Below, piece by piece: positions 34,401-44,166 of a DNA stretch of 50,862 nucleotides. A program made the translations under genes and the position numbers. Below the pieces are notes generated by a model. That model made no database searches. It saw nothing but the letters and a program-made list of their open reading frames with translations, and was not told where the DNA came from. The DNA comes from Clostridia bacterium (GTDB lineage Bacteria > Bacillota > Clostridia > TANB77 > CAG-508). Location: NCBI GenBank assembly GCA_017437145.1, contig JAFSBT010000002.1:86855-137716 (forward strand), in the 5' to 3' direction. Numbering within the stretch: the first letter of the stretch is position 1; each line of letters begins with the position of its first letter.

Positions 34401-35708
34401 AATCAATTTAATCTTAATAATTTTTCAATTAAAGATGATTTTATGGATGATCTTGGTCTAGATTCATTAAATATGTCTATTTTACATTCACACTTAAACA
34501 ACTCAAGAGTATTAATGCAAGACCTATATACTTATTCTAATGTAGAAGAACTTTCAAATTTAATAGATCAAAATATTATTAATGTAAATGAACAAAAATT
34601 TAATGATTTACCTATTAAAAATAATACAAGTAAATTTAATCTAAAACAAGTTTTATTAACAGGAGCAACTGGTTTTTTAGGAATTCATATTTTATTTGAA
34701 TTATTAAATAATAAGAATGTAAAAAAAATTTATTGTTTAATTAGAAGTAAAGAAAATATAAGTAGCAAGGATAGGTTATTTAAAAAATTATCATATTATT
34801 TTAATTTGACAGAAGAATTAGAAGATAAGCTTAATGAAAAATTAATTGTAATTGATGGCAATTTAATAAAAGACAATTTTGGATTAAAAGAAAATGAATA
34901 TATTAAATTACAAAAAAATATAACAACTGTAATAAATTGTGCTGCTAATGTTAGACATTATGCAAAATATAATCAGTTATATGAAACTAATGTAAATAGT
35001 GTAGACAATATTCTGAGATTTTGCAAAAATGATATATCATTGGCACATATGTCAACATTGTCTATAGCAGGATTTAAAGGTGATAATACAAAAAATATCA
35101 TTTATGATGAGAATACTTTATATATTAATCAAGAGTTTTACAACAATCCATATTTAATAACAAAGTATTATGCAGAAGAAAAAATATTAAAAAGTAATGT
35201 TAACTCTAAAATATTTAGATTAGGAAATATTATGCCACGTTTAAGAGATGGTAAGTTTCAGGAGAATTATTCAGAAAATGCATTTCTAAATGCTATAGCC
35301 TTAATGACAGATATAAAAAAAATTGCTAAGGAATATTTAGAATTTAGAGTAGAATTTAGTCCTGTAGATGAATGCTCAAAAAGTATAATTAATATTTTAG
35401 AAACAAATGATAACAGTAAAGTTTATCATATTGTAAATGAAAATGAGATAAAAATAAAAGAACTTATAAATATGTTAGATTACATTAAAATTGATATTGT
35501 TGATAAACAAGAGTTTTTGATAACATTAAATAATTATAAACAAGTAGGAAGCCAATATATAAAGGAATATATTTTACAGAATGATCTAAATAAATATTCG
35601 ATTGAGAATACACTAAAAGTATTGAATATGACAGGATTTAAGTGGGAAAAAACTAATCACAAGTATATAGCAAAAATTAGAAAAATAATTGAAAATAATA
35701 GGTGGTAG
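31470..35708 (+). CDS. non-ribosomal peptide synthetase, one module C-A-T plus terminal reductase
   Basis: 1412 residues. Condensation domain 1-430 with HHIINDAW near residue 131; adenylation domain 450-940 with YTSGSTGNPKGT near 590, LYGPTETT near 735, YKTGDIA near 831 and NNSGKVDKKKL near 938; carrier domain with DDLGLDSLNM near 995; NAD(P)-dependent thioester reductase with LTGATGFLGIHI near 1062 and a YxxxK pair (YYAEEK) near 1232. It should join an acyl or aminoacyl donor to one amino acid and release it as aldehyde or alcohol. Gut clostridia are known to make peptide aldehydes with such enzymes. The substrate code was not read. No phosphopantetheinyl transferase is present here. Confidence 0.95.
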   Translation: MNKYLDLTNSQENIYEVEKSLLTSNNACNILLVSIKFSKNLNFYKLEKTLNKIIELNDSFRIRFIEKDGTIMQYITDYVYEQIDLLEFNKEREFTNYINSLKEKSINIYNKLYDFKIVKYNKETYVIYKVHHIINDAWGMTQVAEQIKELYPIIENVEVLEKIKKQSYIEVIKNNEQYNISDKYKVDKEFWNEYVKNLSTEKIYNKDISENKAARVSVIINKDITSKIKNYCKLNKITEYTFFLAVISIYYYKIHSINNLNIGTPFINRNKKELSNIGLFVSNLPLNVQINENDLFLEVCNIIYKNNFKLFRHSKFPYTKIQKLYADINYATNMYEIGFSYQINTLSNKLNGDLGKTEWYFTNYQNNPITIHVSQMNGVLEIFYDYIITLFQKKDIENIHCLIMHIIKQVINSEKIAIRDINVITELEKKKLLKFNNTGKVKLDEMSISDLFDVICKKHSNRIAMKHQNKEITYKEFYKKVCDLAYTLRKNEVKRNAPVVLIFDKSIEMIIAMFAVIKAGGYYIPILPEENEDRMEYIINDSNPVCILTSKVHKDLIKNRNVIIVDEEKLGNLANKINNINSCNDIIYLIYTSGSTGNPKGTKLLHKNVYSLLYSINEDNNIKASKNDISMSLLKYSFDASGIDIYTSILNGGKLILISKDDELNPKKIIKIMQKEKVTRSFLVPKWIEHINNIDNEINADLSNLKILGTGGETLKPKLVEHLFNKYKDLKILNLYGPTETTMFSTYSIIDKDNIETNCATIGKPIKYSRALIVNDFGDIMPTNTKGELVVYEDTFSLKNISNGYLNLKELTETKFQNIRNVIKKNEFIDIYKTGDIAKINNKLQLEYIGRTDDMVKVNNGYLVSINEVEAKVNKIIGNKYQFCIIDINTNTTKSLILFIKSSENDIDATLIKKHVNGNLSFFMRIKDVVSIPEFPVNNSGKVDKKKLRESAKDILNYKKIILPKTETESKIYNLIKNQFNLNNFSIKDDFMDDLGLDSLNMSILHSHLNNSRVLMQDLYTYSNVEELSNLIDQNIINVNEQKFNDLPIKNNTSKFNLKQVLLTGATGFLGIHILFELLNNKNVKKIYCLIRSKENISSKDRLFKKLSYYFNLTEELEDKLNEKLIVIDGNLIKDNFGLKENEYIKLQKNITTVINCAANVRHYAKYNQLYETNVNSVDNILRFCKNDISLAHMSTLSIAGFKGDNTKNIIYDENTLYINQEFYNNPYLITKYYAEEKILKSNVNSKIFRLGNIMPRLRDGKFQENYSENAFLNAIALMTDIKKIAKEYLEFRVEFSPVDECSKSIINILETNDNSKVYHIVNENEIKIKELINMLDYIKIDIVDKQEFLITLNNYKQVGSQYIKEYILQNDLNKYSIENTLKVLNMTGFKWEKTNHKYIAKIRKIIENNRW

Positions 35709-35709
35709 A

Positions 35710-37675
35710 ATGAATGATAAAATAAACAAACTAAAAAATTCAAGAAAAACTTTTTTCTTTACAATTATATTGATAGATTTAATTACTGTTGCTTTAACTT
35801 ATTTTATAATGCCTGTTGTACAAAGCTTTCCACCACTATCAGAGGATTTTGGCTTTCAAGAGAAAGTACAACAGTTAACTCACATTCAACAATATTTAAT
35901 TGTTTTTATATTAGGTATTACAATTCATTTAATATCTTTTAAAGTTATAATGAAGAATATAACAGAATATATAAATAAATACACAAATAAAGAGAAAATA
36001 TCTGATAATGAAATATTCAAAGTTAGAAAAGAATGTCAGAACATACCATACAAAGTATTAATAATTCAAATGTCATTGTTTGTAAGTATAGGTATTATAT
36101 TTAATTTGATAATGTTAGTTCAATTTTTTACAATAGTAAAATTTACATTGATGATTGTAGCAATAACATCAATAGTTTCGTTATTAACATTTATTGCAAC
36201 CCAAAAATACTTAAACAAAGTATTATCTTCAACTTATGAAATAACGAAAGCATATAACAAGGATATTGGATTTAGAGTTAATAATACAAAGAGCTTGATT
36301 TTACAAACAATTCCATTGATAGTAGTAGTTCTCGTAATTTTATCTTTAATAGGCTACTCAAAAGCTATAGAACAAAAAGGTTATGCAAGTGCAAACTATT
36401 ATAAAGTATATTTAAAAACAATGGAGTTTGATAAAAAGGAAATTAATAGAGATTACTTAATTAATAAATTAAATGAAATACCACTCAACGATTTAAATGA
36501 TTCGTATTTTATTGTAAGCCCTTATAATGAAAATACCTATAATTCCAATTTAGAAAAGCCTATTTCAAATTTTGTTATAGAATATAAAAACTATTTCTAT
36601 CAAAATTTTAAAGAAGGTATGCTATATGAGAATTTTGGAACTGATGAACAAGTATATGCAAAATCTATCCAAGATGCATTGGGAAAAGAATGGCTTATAG
36701 GATTTAAGTTTAGTATAGTAGATCAACATTTATTACTATATTACTTTGCAATTATATTTGTATTAGTAATAATATTTTCAATTATACTTAAGATATGGGC
36801 AAAAAACATATCAAAGAATACATCTAAAATATCTAATAATTTAAAAGAAATATTAAACTCAAATGATATAGCAGAAAACAGTATAATTCCAATTATGTCT
36901 AATGATGAATTAGGGGATTTGTCTTATTATTATAATAAGATACAAGAGAAATTAATTAATCAACAAGATATCATTAGTATTCAATCAAAGTTTTCTGCAA
37001 TAGGAGAAGTAGCAGCAGGAATGGCTCATGATATAAATAGTCCAGCATCAGCAATAGAAGGTACAGTAAATTTATTATATGATTTTAAAGTAGATTCAAA
37101 TGAAGAAGAATACGAATTATTGTTAGATAATATGAAGGTAGCTATACAAAAGATATTAAAAATAGTTAATAATTCAAGGGAACAATTTAGAAATCATGAT
37201 AGTTTAGAAAAAGAGAAATTTACTTTAAATGATGTTTTAACAAATATTAAAAATGCAGAAGAACATGCAATAATCAAGGAAAGGTGTTCTATTAAAACAC
37301 AAATTGATAGAGAAATAAATATATATGGAATTAAAAGTAAACTGTATCAAGTTATAGTTAATTTAGTTAGAAATTCGTTAAATGCATATAAAGATAACAA
37401 TAGGCAAGGGGAAATCAGAATTGAAGCACAAGATAATGAAAAAGAAATAATAATAAAGATTATAGATAATGCAGGAGGAATACCAGAAGAAATAAAACAC
37501 GATTTATTTAAAAAAATATTAACTACAAGAGGTACAAAAGGTACAGGACTACGGTTTATACCTAGCGGCCAATATTATAGAAGCAGATTTTAATGGAAAA
37601 ATATCATTTGAAAGTGAACAAAATAAAGGGACTACTTTTTATATAAATATACCAAGAATTAAGGAGGAAAATTAA
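35710..37675 (+). CDS. membrane sensor histidine kinase, needs +1 shift at CGG
   Basis: 654 residues after a +1 shift at 37552; otherwise it loses the end of its ATPase domain at 37593. About six membrane spans in the first 360 residues (for example FTIILIDLITVALTYFIMPVV, IPLIVVVLVILSLIGYS, YYFAIIFVLVIIFSIILKIW) around an outer loop of ~110 residues. H box GMAHDINSPASAIEGT near residue 440; N box NLVRNSLNAY; G1 DNAGGIPEEI; G2 GTKGTG-LGLY, restored exactly by the shift. The stop codon abuts the next gene's ATG. It is co-transcribed with the NRPS, two bases after its stop. Confidence 0.92.
37552..37555 (+). other. +1 frameshift site 6 (CTA CGGT)
   Basis: In-frame CGG after CTA, inside the ATP-lid G box. 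GGT read as Gly gives GTGL-G-LYLAANII, the near-universal GTGLGLY motif. This is the site with the clearest known answer for the inserted residue. Confidence 0.95.
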
Positions 37676-38656
37676 ATGGAAAAAACAAATAAAGTAATGA
37701 TTATTGATGATGAAAAAACTTTTATTATACCATTGGAGGTTGGATTAAAAAGACATGGGGTTGATGTTGTTTCATTTACAGATCCAGAAGAGGCTATTCA
37801 ATACTTAAAAAATAACAAGGTTGATGTGTTATTAACAGATTATCACATGGAACCATCAATTAATGGTGATGAAGTTATACGAAGAATTAGGGAATTTAAT
37901 AAGGATATAATAATTTATTTGCAAACTGGATATGCAGAAATGCTACCTGCCGAAGAAATGCTTGAAAAATATGATATACAAGGTTACATAGATAAAGGAG
38001 AAGGACAAGAAAAGAATTACAGATTAATAAAGTCAGCATTGAAACACGCACAAACTTTAGAGTTGGTTAAAGAACAAGAAAAGCAAATTGATGCTCAAAC
38101 ATATAGAAATGATTTTTTTGGTAAATTCTTATACAGATTTATAGGAGAGATAAAAGAAAAAGGTATGGTTATAGGAGGATTGGTTAATAGTATTACAATA
38201 GAAAGAGAAACTATATCAGAAGAAGAATTTGAAAAATATTCTAATAACATAAAAATTGCATTAAAAAGTATTATGGAAATGATTGAGTCGTTGGAAATAG
38301 AAGAAAAAACTATGATTAGTATAACTGATTTAGAACAACTACTAAATTCATTGTTCAATATAGATTTTAAAATAAAAAATGCAAAACTTGATATAAAAAA
38401 TGAAAACAATATTTTTGGATTTACATGTGATATAAAAACGATTGTATATATTTTAACAGATATTATTGAGTATTTATTAGAACAAGAAGAAAAAGAAATT
38501 TGTTTTTCAATTTTAAAAGAAGAAGATTTGTATATTGAAGTTTTAAATGAAATAAAAAACAAAGAAATAATAGAAAAAATTAAAAAATTAGTATTGTTAA
38601 CCAATGAAATAGAAATTATGGAAACAAATGGAAATGTTAAAATTATAATTAAATAA
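37676..38656 (+). CDS. response regulator with degenerate kinase-like output domain
   Basis: 326 residues. Receiver domain 1-125 with IIDDE, phospho-acceptor Asp in VLLTDYHME near residue 57 and a Thr/Lys pair further on. No DNA-binding domain follows. The C-terminal ~190 residues have a helical hairpin without histidine (FLYRFIGEIKEKGMVIGG) and a weak ATPase-like region. It resembles a relay protein or kinase inhibitor rather than a transcription factor. Its ribosome site AAGGAGG is inside the end of the kinase gene. Confidence 0.8.
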   Translation: MEKTNKVMIIDDEKTFIIPLEVGLKRHGVDVVSFTDPEEAIQYLKNNKVDVLLTDYHMEPSINGDEVIRRIREFNKDIIIYLQTGYAEMLPAEEMLEKYDIQGYIDKGEGQEKNYRLIKSALKHAQTLELVKEQEKQIDAQTYRNDFFGKFLYRFIGEIKEKGMVIGGLVNSITIERETISEEEFEKYSNNIKIALKSIMEMIESLEIEEKTMISITDLEQLLNSLFNIDFKIKNAKLDIKNENNIFGFTCDIKTIVYILTDIIEYLLEQEEKEICFSILKEEDLYIEVLNEIKNKEIIEKIKKLVLLTNEIEIMETNGNVKIIIK

Positions 38657-38670
38657 TAAAAAATCGTAAG

Positions 38671-38715
38671 AAAACCACGAAAAGTCGGAAGAAATATTGA
38701 CTTTTCGTGGTTTTT
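38671..38715 (+). terminator. strong intrinsic terminator after the NRPS operon
   Basis: Sixteen-base perfect stem (38671-38686 / 38699-38714) with T run. It separates the NRPS-kinase operon from the next operon. Confidence 0.9.
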
Positions 38716-38823
38716 GTTATATAATTAAAGCCGATGATTTTTTCATAGTATTTATTTATGTATAAGCAAAGGTTAATAGAAAACAGAGGAGAAATTCGTA
38801 TATATTAAAAGATGGTCTGACAA

Positions 38824-38842
38824 TGTAATTATAAATATTACA
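38824..38842. promoter_or_regulatory. inverted repeat before the decarboxylase operon
   Basis: TGTAAT-N7-ATTACA fourteen bases before the start codon. It could be an operator or part of the promoter; no clear -10/-35 pair was found nearby. Confidence 0.4.
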
Positions 38843-38855
38843 AGGGGGATTAAAA

Positions 38856-40229
38856 ATGGATAATAACTTAAATAAATATGACGTAATAATGAATGATTTT
38901 CTTCAAAAAGAAGGTGAGTTAACAGATTCACAAGAAGAAGAACTAGGTGAATGGCTTAAAAGATGCGAATCAGAGATTAATCAATTACAAAAAAGAAAAT
39001 TTTTAGTTGCAAGAATATTAGATTATAGGAATTTAATAAAACAAGGGAAAACATTTGAAGAAATTTCAAAATATTTAGAAGAAGATGAAAAAATTGTTGA
39101 GTTTGCTGAATTATTTTTAAAATCAAATTTACAATTGAAAAATACTATGTTTGGATATCCAGCAAATTCAAAAGATGATACTGCAACGGTAGAGTATTTA
39201 AGATTTTTAGAAGGTAAACTACCATTAATAAATGGTTGTGGTGATCCTAATGAACAAGGCAATTATAAAATGGATAATAAACAAATAGAAAACAAAATAA
39301 TTGATTTGTTTTGTAAAAATCTTAATTTAGATAGAAAAGATTATTGGGGATATATAACATCTGGTGGAACAGAAGGAAATTTTTGGGGCTTAAGAGAAGG
39401 ATTTTCGAAATATGAAGATGGAACACTATATTATTCAGAAGAATCACATTATAGTGTTAATAAATTTGCAAATCAAGGGAATAGACAAATATATGAAAAT
39501 ATAGAAATACAAACTAAAGATGGAATAATTGATATAGAAGATTTAATTAATAAATGTAGAACAAATTGGGAAGAAAGAAAAAAACCAGCAATTCTATTAT
39601 TAACATGGGGAACTACTAAAACTGGAGCAATAGATAATGTGGAGGAAATAAAAAAGAGATTAATAGAACTAAAAATACCACATTATATACATTTAGATGC
39701 AGCTTTTTATGGAGGTATACCAAAAAATCAAGAGGAAGCACCAATATTAGATTTATCAGAATTAGGTGTTGACTCTGTATCTGTTAGTTTGCACAAATAT
39801 TTAGGAAACCCAAAAGTTAATGGAGTTATAATTTCAAACAAATATAAAACTCATAAATTTATCGATTATATAGGGCAAGAAGATTCAACTTATTTGGGAT
39901 CAAGGGATTTCTTGCCTTTTTCGACATATCAAAGAGTTAAAGAAACATTTGAAAGAAGTGATCCAAAAGAGTATTGCACTAATATAAATTTATTTATAGA
40001 ACAAGCTAGTAAAGCAGGGATGTGTCCTGAACGTAAAGGAAAGGGAAATATATTTGTTATAAAGAAACCAAGCGATGAACTTTGTATGAAATATCAACTA
40101 GCAACGTTTGAAGAAAATAATGAGGAATTTGCACATATTATAATAACTCCTGGACACAAAAAAGAAGACATACAGAATCTTGTTGCTGATTTACAAAAAG
40201 AATTAGGTTTAGATTTAGGAGAAAGATAA
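38856..40229 (+). CDS. group II PLP-dependent decarboxylase (histidine-decarboxylase-like)
   Basis: 457 residues. The core matches histidine decarboxylases: [19 protein letters not shown] near residue 165, [11 protein letters not shown] near 193, HLDAAFYGG near 275 (PLP Asp) and [15 protein letters not shown] near 311 with the PLP lysine. An N-terminal extension of ~100 residues is not usual for the short bacterial enzymes. The true amino-acid substrate is uncertain. First gene of a ten-gene operon with gaps mostly below 30 bases. Confidence 0.88.
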   Translation: MDNNLNKYDVIMNDFLQKEGELTDSQEEELGEWLKRCESEINQLQKRKFLVARILDYRNLIKQGKTFEEISKYLEEDEKIVEFAELFLKSNLQLKNTMFGYPANSKDDTATVEYLRFLEGKLPLINGCGDPNEQGNYKMDNKQIENKIIDLFCKNLNLDRKDYWGYITSGGTEGNFWGLREGFSKYEDGTLYYSEESHYSVNKFANQGNRQIYENIEIQTKDGIIDIEDLINKCRTNWEERKKPAILLLTWGTTKTGAIDNVEEIKKRLIELKIPHYIHLDAAFYGGIPKNQEEAPILDLSELGVDSVSVSLHKYLGNPKVNGVIISNKYKTHKFIDYIGQEDSTYLGSRDFLPFSTYQRVKETFERSDPKEYCTNINLFIEQASKAGMCPERKGKGNIFVIKKPSDELCMKYQLATFEENNEEFAHIIITPGHKKEDIQNLVADLQKELGLDLGER

Positions 40230-40258
40230 TAAAAAAATTTAGAAAAGAGGTATTTATT

Positions 40259-41368
40259 ATGAAAAGATATTATTTTACATCAGAGAGCGTAACAGAAGGA
40301 CATCCAGATAAATTATGCGATTTGATTTCAGATAGTATTTTAGATGAGTGTCTTAAACAAGATAAGAATTCGAGAGTAGCAATTGAAACATTTGCTTCAA
40401 AAGACTTAATTAATATTGCAGGACAACTTACAACAAATGCAGTTATTAATGTAGAAGATATAGCAAGAAATATATTAAAAGAGATAGGATATGATGATGA
40501 AAATACAGATATAGATTATAGAACATGTAAAATTGAAACAAATATAACAAAGCAAAGTCCAGACATAGCATTAGGTGTTGATATAGGTGGAGCTGGTGAT
40601 CAAGGGATAATGTTTGGTTATGCATCAGATGAAACGGAAGAATTAATGCCTTATGCAATAGCAATGTCACATAAACTTGCAAAAAGACTGACAGAAGTAA
40701 GAAAAAATAATGAAATTGAATATCTTAGACCAGATGGAAAAACTCAAATTACAGTTGAATATGAAGATAACAAACCTAAAAGGATTGAAACAATTTTGAT
40801 TTCAGCTCAACATAAAGAAAATGTAAGTATGGATGTTTTAAAGAAAGACTTAATAGAAAAAGTTATTAAAAATACAATTCCAAGTGAAATGATAGATGAA
40901 AAAACAAAAATTTTAATAAATCCAACTGGAAAATTTGTTATTGGAGGCCCTTTAGGTGATACAGGATTAACAGGAAGAAAAATTATAGTAGATACATATG
41001 GTGGATATTCAAGACATGGAGGAGGGGCTTTTTCTGGAAAAGATGCAAGTAAAGTTGATAGATCTGCTGCATATATGCTAAGACATGTTGCAAAAAATAT
41101 TGTAGCAAATGGCTATGCTAAAAAATGTGAAATTCAATTGGCTTATGCAATTGGAAAGAAAGAACCTTTATCTATTAATATTAATACTTTTGGAACAAGC
41201 AAAAAAACTGAAAATGAATTAATAGATTTAATTAAAGAAAAATTTGATTTAACACCAGATGGAATTATAAATTACTTAAACTTAAAAGAACCAAACTATA
41301 CTAAGACAACAAATTATGGGCACTTTGGAGACAAGGATTTAAGTTGGGAAAAGATTATTGTTTTTTAA
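40259..41368 (+). CDS. metK: S-adenosylmethionine synthetase
   Basis: 369 residues, a little shorter than the usual ~390. [14 protein letters not shown] at residue 7-20, [12 protein letters not shown] near 113, the P-loop-like [21 protein letters not shown] near 223 and [19 protein letters not shown] near 250 are all intact. It makes SAM from Met and ATP. Its place between biosynthetic genes suggests a dedicated supply for the radical SAM and methyltransferase proteins downstream. Confidence 0.97.
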   Translation: MKRYYFTSESVTEGHPDKLCDLISDSILDECLKQDKNSRVAIETFASKDLINIAGQLTTNAVINVEDIARNILKEIGYDDENTDIDYRTCKIETNITKQSPDIALGVDIGGAGDQGIMFGYASDETEELMPYAIAMSHKLAKRLTEVRKNNEIEYLRPDGKTQITVEYEDNKPKRIETILISAQHKENVSMDVLKKDLIEKVIKNTIPSEMIDEKTKILINPTGKFVIGGPLGDTGLTGRKIIVDTYGGYSRHGGGAFSGKDASKVDRSAAYMLRHVAKNIVANGYAKKCEIQLAYAIGKKEPLSININTFGTSKKTENELIDLIKEKFDLTPDGIINYLNLKEPNYTKTTNYGHFGDKDLSWEKIIVF

Positions 41369-41438
41369 TTAGGTTATAATTTTTAATTTTTATAACATGG
41401 CTTTATTAAAAGCTAAAAGATTTTTTAGGAGGTTTAAA

Positions 41439-43070
41439 ATGAAAACAGTATTAATAATTGGAGTAGGTCAAATAGGAAAAGCTATTACTAAAAGAATTAT
41501 TGACATGAAACCTGAAAGAATCATACTACATAATTTGACTAAAAAGGAATCGGATGATGAAATTGTAAAATTTAAGAAACTAGCAGAAGGGATTGAATTA
41601 GTCCCATCTTATGGAAATGTATTTATGCCATATAAATACAATACTTTAAGTCAAGAACAAGAGATATTAGAAAAAAAGGATTATTTATTGAACTTTTATT
41701 ATTCTAATCCAACGGAAGAAATTTTAAAAGAATCAACAATATATAAGTTAATTGAAAAATGGAAACCTGAAATAGTGGTAGATTCTATTAATACTGGGAC
41801 AGTCCTAGGTAGTACATATAAACCAGAACAATTATTGGAAACAGTAAATGATAATTCCTCAGAAAAAGAAAAAACTTTAACAAAAGTTTTATTGAATGAT
41901 TTTGTACCAAAAATTATAAATTTTGTAAATTCATTAAAAATTGCAATGGAAGATTTTAAAGTTAAAAAATATATAAAAGTATCTACAACTGGTTTAGGAG
42001 GCATGGGAATAAATATGCCTTATACTCATGGTGATACGCCTAAATCAACTTTATCTTATGCTTTAATGGGAAAAATATCATCAGCAGGTGTTTTTCATCA
42101 GCTATTATGGAATTTATCTCATGTTGCACATCTAAATATAAGTTTGGTGATTCCTGCAACGTTTGTTGGATATGATAATGCTAAATTTGAACCAATTGAG
42201 ACTGATATAGGACTTATAAAAAAGGTTGAATTAGTAGATAAGGTAATGTTAGAAATAGGAGAAGACCTAAAATATAATGGAAATAAAACAGACGAATATT
42301 TAAAATTCCCAGTAGTTAGAGCTGGTGAGAATCATGTTTATTCATTATTTGAAATGAGTGCATTGACAACAATTGGACAAATGGAAGCAGTAACAAAAGA
42401 AGAAGTAGCTGATGCAGTTATTTCTGATATAGAAGGAAAAGCATATAAAAATATTTTAGCATATCTAGATTCAGGAATGATATCTCCAACTTATGCTGGA
42501 AGAACAATGAGAGATAAAGTAATTAGTGAAATAAAAAGTTTAATGAAGGAAAATAAAACTACAAGTATTGCAACTGGAAATTTGGGAGTAACTATGGCAA
42601 AACAGTTGTATGAGTTGTTTTTGATAAAAAGTGTTTGCCCTACGTTTACAGAAATAACAAATAGCGAGTCTGAGACAATATATAACAAAATAATTGAGTA
42701 TTTAAATGATAATTCAGATATTATACAAGAAGTTTTATCTTTAGGTATTCCAATATTATTGGAAAATAACGAAGCATATGTAGGTGAATATAGCCTATAT
42801 CCTAATAAAGAAGAAAAAACAAAAATTACAAATGAAAGTATTGAAAATTGGGCTAAGACAGGTTGGATAGATTTAAGAATAAAGAACATAAATATATGGA
42901 AAAAAGATATATTGGAAATACAAAAAGATGCTGAAGAGTTAAAGAAAAAAGATGAATGCTTTACGTTAAGTAGAAATCCTTTTGTAATAGAAGATAATTT
43001 TGATATAGGAGAATTAATGGGATATTATTACAATTTAAAAGGTAGAGGTAGAAGACTTTTAAATAAATAA
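41439..43070 (+). CDS. Rossmann-fold NAD(P)-binding enzyme of unknown reaction
   Basis: 543 residues from ATG 41439, chosen for the AGGAGG six bases upstream. The N-terminus VLIIGVGQIGKAITKRI is a dinucleotide-binding GxGxxG loop, and the middle has VSTTGLGGMGINMPYTHGD near residue 183. The layout suggests an unusual short-chain or saccharopine-dehydrogenase-like enzyme, but no family could be assigned. It lies 13 bases before the racemase gene and should share its pathway. Confidence 0.7.
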   Translation: MKTVLIIGVGQIGKAITKRIIDMKPERIILHNLTKKESDDEIVKFKKLAEGIELVPSYGNVFMPYKYNTLSQEQEILEKKDYLLNFYYSNPTEEILKESTIYKLIEKWKPEIVVDSINTGTVLGSTYKPEQLLETVNDNSSEKEKTLTKVLLNDFVPKIINFVNSLKIAMEDFKVKKYIKVSTTGLGGMGINMPYTHGDTPKSTLSYALMGKISSAGVFHQLLWNLSHVAHLNISLVIPATFVGYDNAKFEPIETDIGLIKKVELVDKVMLEIGEDLKYNGNKTDEYLKFPVVRAGENHVYSLFEMSALTTIGQMEAVTKEEVADAVISDIEGKAYKNILAYLDSGMISPTYAGRTMRDKVISEIKSLMKENKTTSIATGNLGVTMAKQLYELFLIKSVCPTFTEITNSESETIYNKIIEYLNDNSDIIQEVLSLGIPILLENNEAYVGEYSLYPNKEEKTKITNESIENWAKTGWIDLRIKNINIWKKDILEIQKDAEELKKKDECFTLSRNPFVIEDNFDIGELMGYYYNLKGRGRRLLNK

Positions 43071-43083
43071 TAAAGAGGTAGAA

Positions 43084-44166
43084 ATGGCAAAGTTATATAT
43101 AGATGTAGATAAAATATACAATAATGCAAAAAGAGTAGTTGAAATTTCTAAACAACAAGGTATTGACATAACAGGAGTTGTTAAACAATGTGATGCAGAC
43201 TGTAAGGTTGCAAAGGCTATGGTTAAAGCAGGTTGTACTAGCCTAGCAGTATCAAGAACAAGACAAGCAAAGAAATTGAAAAACGCAGGGATAGATGTTC
43301 CAATTTGGTTGATAAGAGTACCTGCTATATCAGAGTTAGAAGAAGTTGTTGAATACGCAGATATTGTTTTAATATCTGAACTAAAAACGATACAAGAAAT
43401 AAATAAATTATGCATAAAGAAGAATAAGATAATGAAATTAGTGTTGATGCTGGAAATTGGTGATTTAAGGGAAGGATTTTATCCAGATGAAGAATTAATT
43501 AATAGTGTAAAAGAAATAATGCAATTAAGTAATGTTGTTATTGAAGGAATTGGAATGAATGCGAGTTGTTATGGTTCTGTTATTCCTTCAATAGAAAATA
43601 CTTCAAAATTAGTGAGTGTGGGAAAAAAAGTTGAATCAGTTTTAGGAAGAAAATTAAATATATATTCAGGTGGTAATACAACATCTTTGATATTAGTAAA
43701 AGATAAAACTATTCCCAAAGAGATAAATAATCTTAGGGTAGGCGAAAGTATTTTATTAGCTAGAGATTTAACTTATCTTTGGAAAAAACCAATTGAGAAT
43801 ACTTATACTGATACTTTTGTTCTGAAAGCAGAAGTTATTGAGGTAAAGGAGAAACCCTCAAAACCAATAGGAGAAACATTCTATGATGCATTTGGTAAAC
43901 AACCAAATTTTGAAGATGAAGGCATTAGAAAAAGGGCTTTAGTTTCTGTAGGAAAAGTGGACTTCTTAGATGATCAAGGTTTAATTCCGAAGGATAAAGG
44001 GATAAAAGTATTAGGTTCTTCTACCGATTATTTAATTTTAGATATACATACTGCCGAGAAAGATATAAAGGTTGGCGATTGGTTAGAATTTGAAATTACA
44101 TTTGCTTGTATGTACTCAGTAAGTACAAGTAAAGATATAAAAATAATATATAAGGAGAGAGTGTAA
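43084..44166 (+). CDS. PLP-dependent amino-acid racemase (ornithine-racemase-like)
   Basis: 360 residues. Alanine-racemase-type barrel with the PLP lysine in GVVKQCDADCKVAKAM near residue 38, YSGGNTTSLILVKD near 203, LRVGESILLARD near 220 and a C-terminal PIGETFYDAFGKQPNFEDEGIRKRAL block, which is characteristic of ornithine racemases. It probably interconverts L- and D-forms of a basic or modified amino acid used by the pathway. It overlaps the next start by one base. Confidence 0.88.
   Translation: MAKLYIDVDKIYNNAKRVVEISKQQGIDITGVVKQCDADCKVAKAMVKAGCTSLAVSRTRQAKKLKNAGIDVPIWLIRVPAISELEEVVEYADIVLISELKTIQEINKLCIKKNKIMKLVLMLEIGDLREGFYPDEELINSVKEIMQLSNVVIEGIGMNASCYGSVIPSIENTSKLVSVGKKVESVLGRKLNIYSGGNTTSLILVKDKTIPKEINNLRVGESILLARDLTYLWKKPIENTYTDTFVLKAEVIEVKEKPSKPIGETFYDAFGKQPNFEDEGIRKRALVSVGKVDFLDDQGLIPKDKGIKVLGSSTDYLILDIHTAEKDIKVGDWLEFEITFACMYSVSTSKDIKIIYKERV

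Noticed and set aside
1412..37675. The six broken genes as ordinary pseudogenes or assembly errors
   Set aside because: Random indels would not all fall on an in-frame CGG, all with the same +1 direction, in genes that are otherwise intact. Contexts such as AGTGGA or AATGGAG without C occur often and read correctly, so a systematic sequencing error at GG is unlikely.
1412..37675. CGG reassigned to another amino acid (Trp or Gln as in some Firmicutes)
   Set aside because: A reassigned codon would keep the frame. Here the frame after CGG is non-coding in all six genes and the +1 frame carries the conserved sequence.
1412..37675. prfB-like shift with internal Shine-Dalgarno and slippery Leu codon
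   Set aside because: No constant AGGGGG-like sequence lies three to six bases before the sites, and the preceding codons differ.
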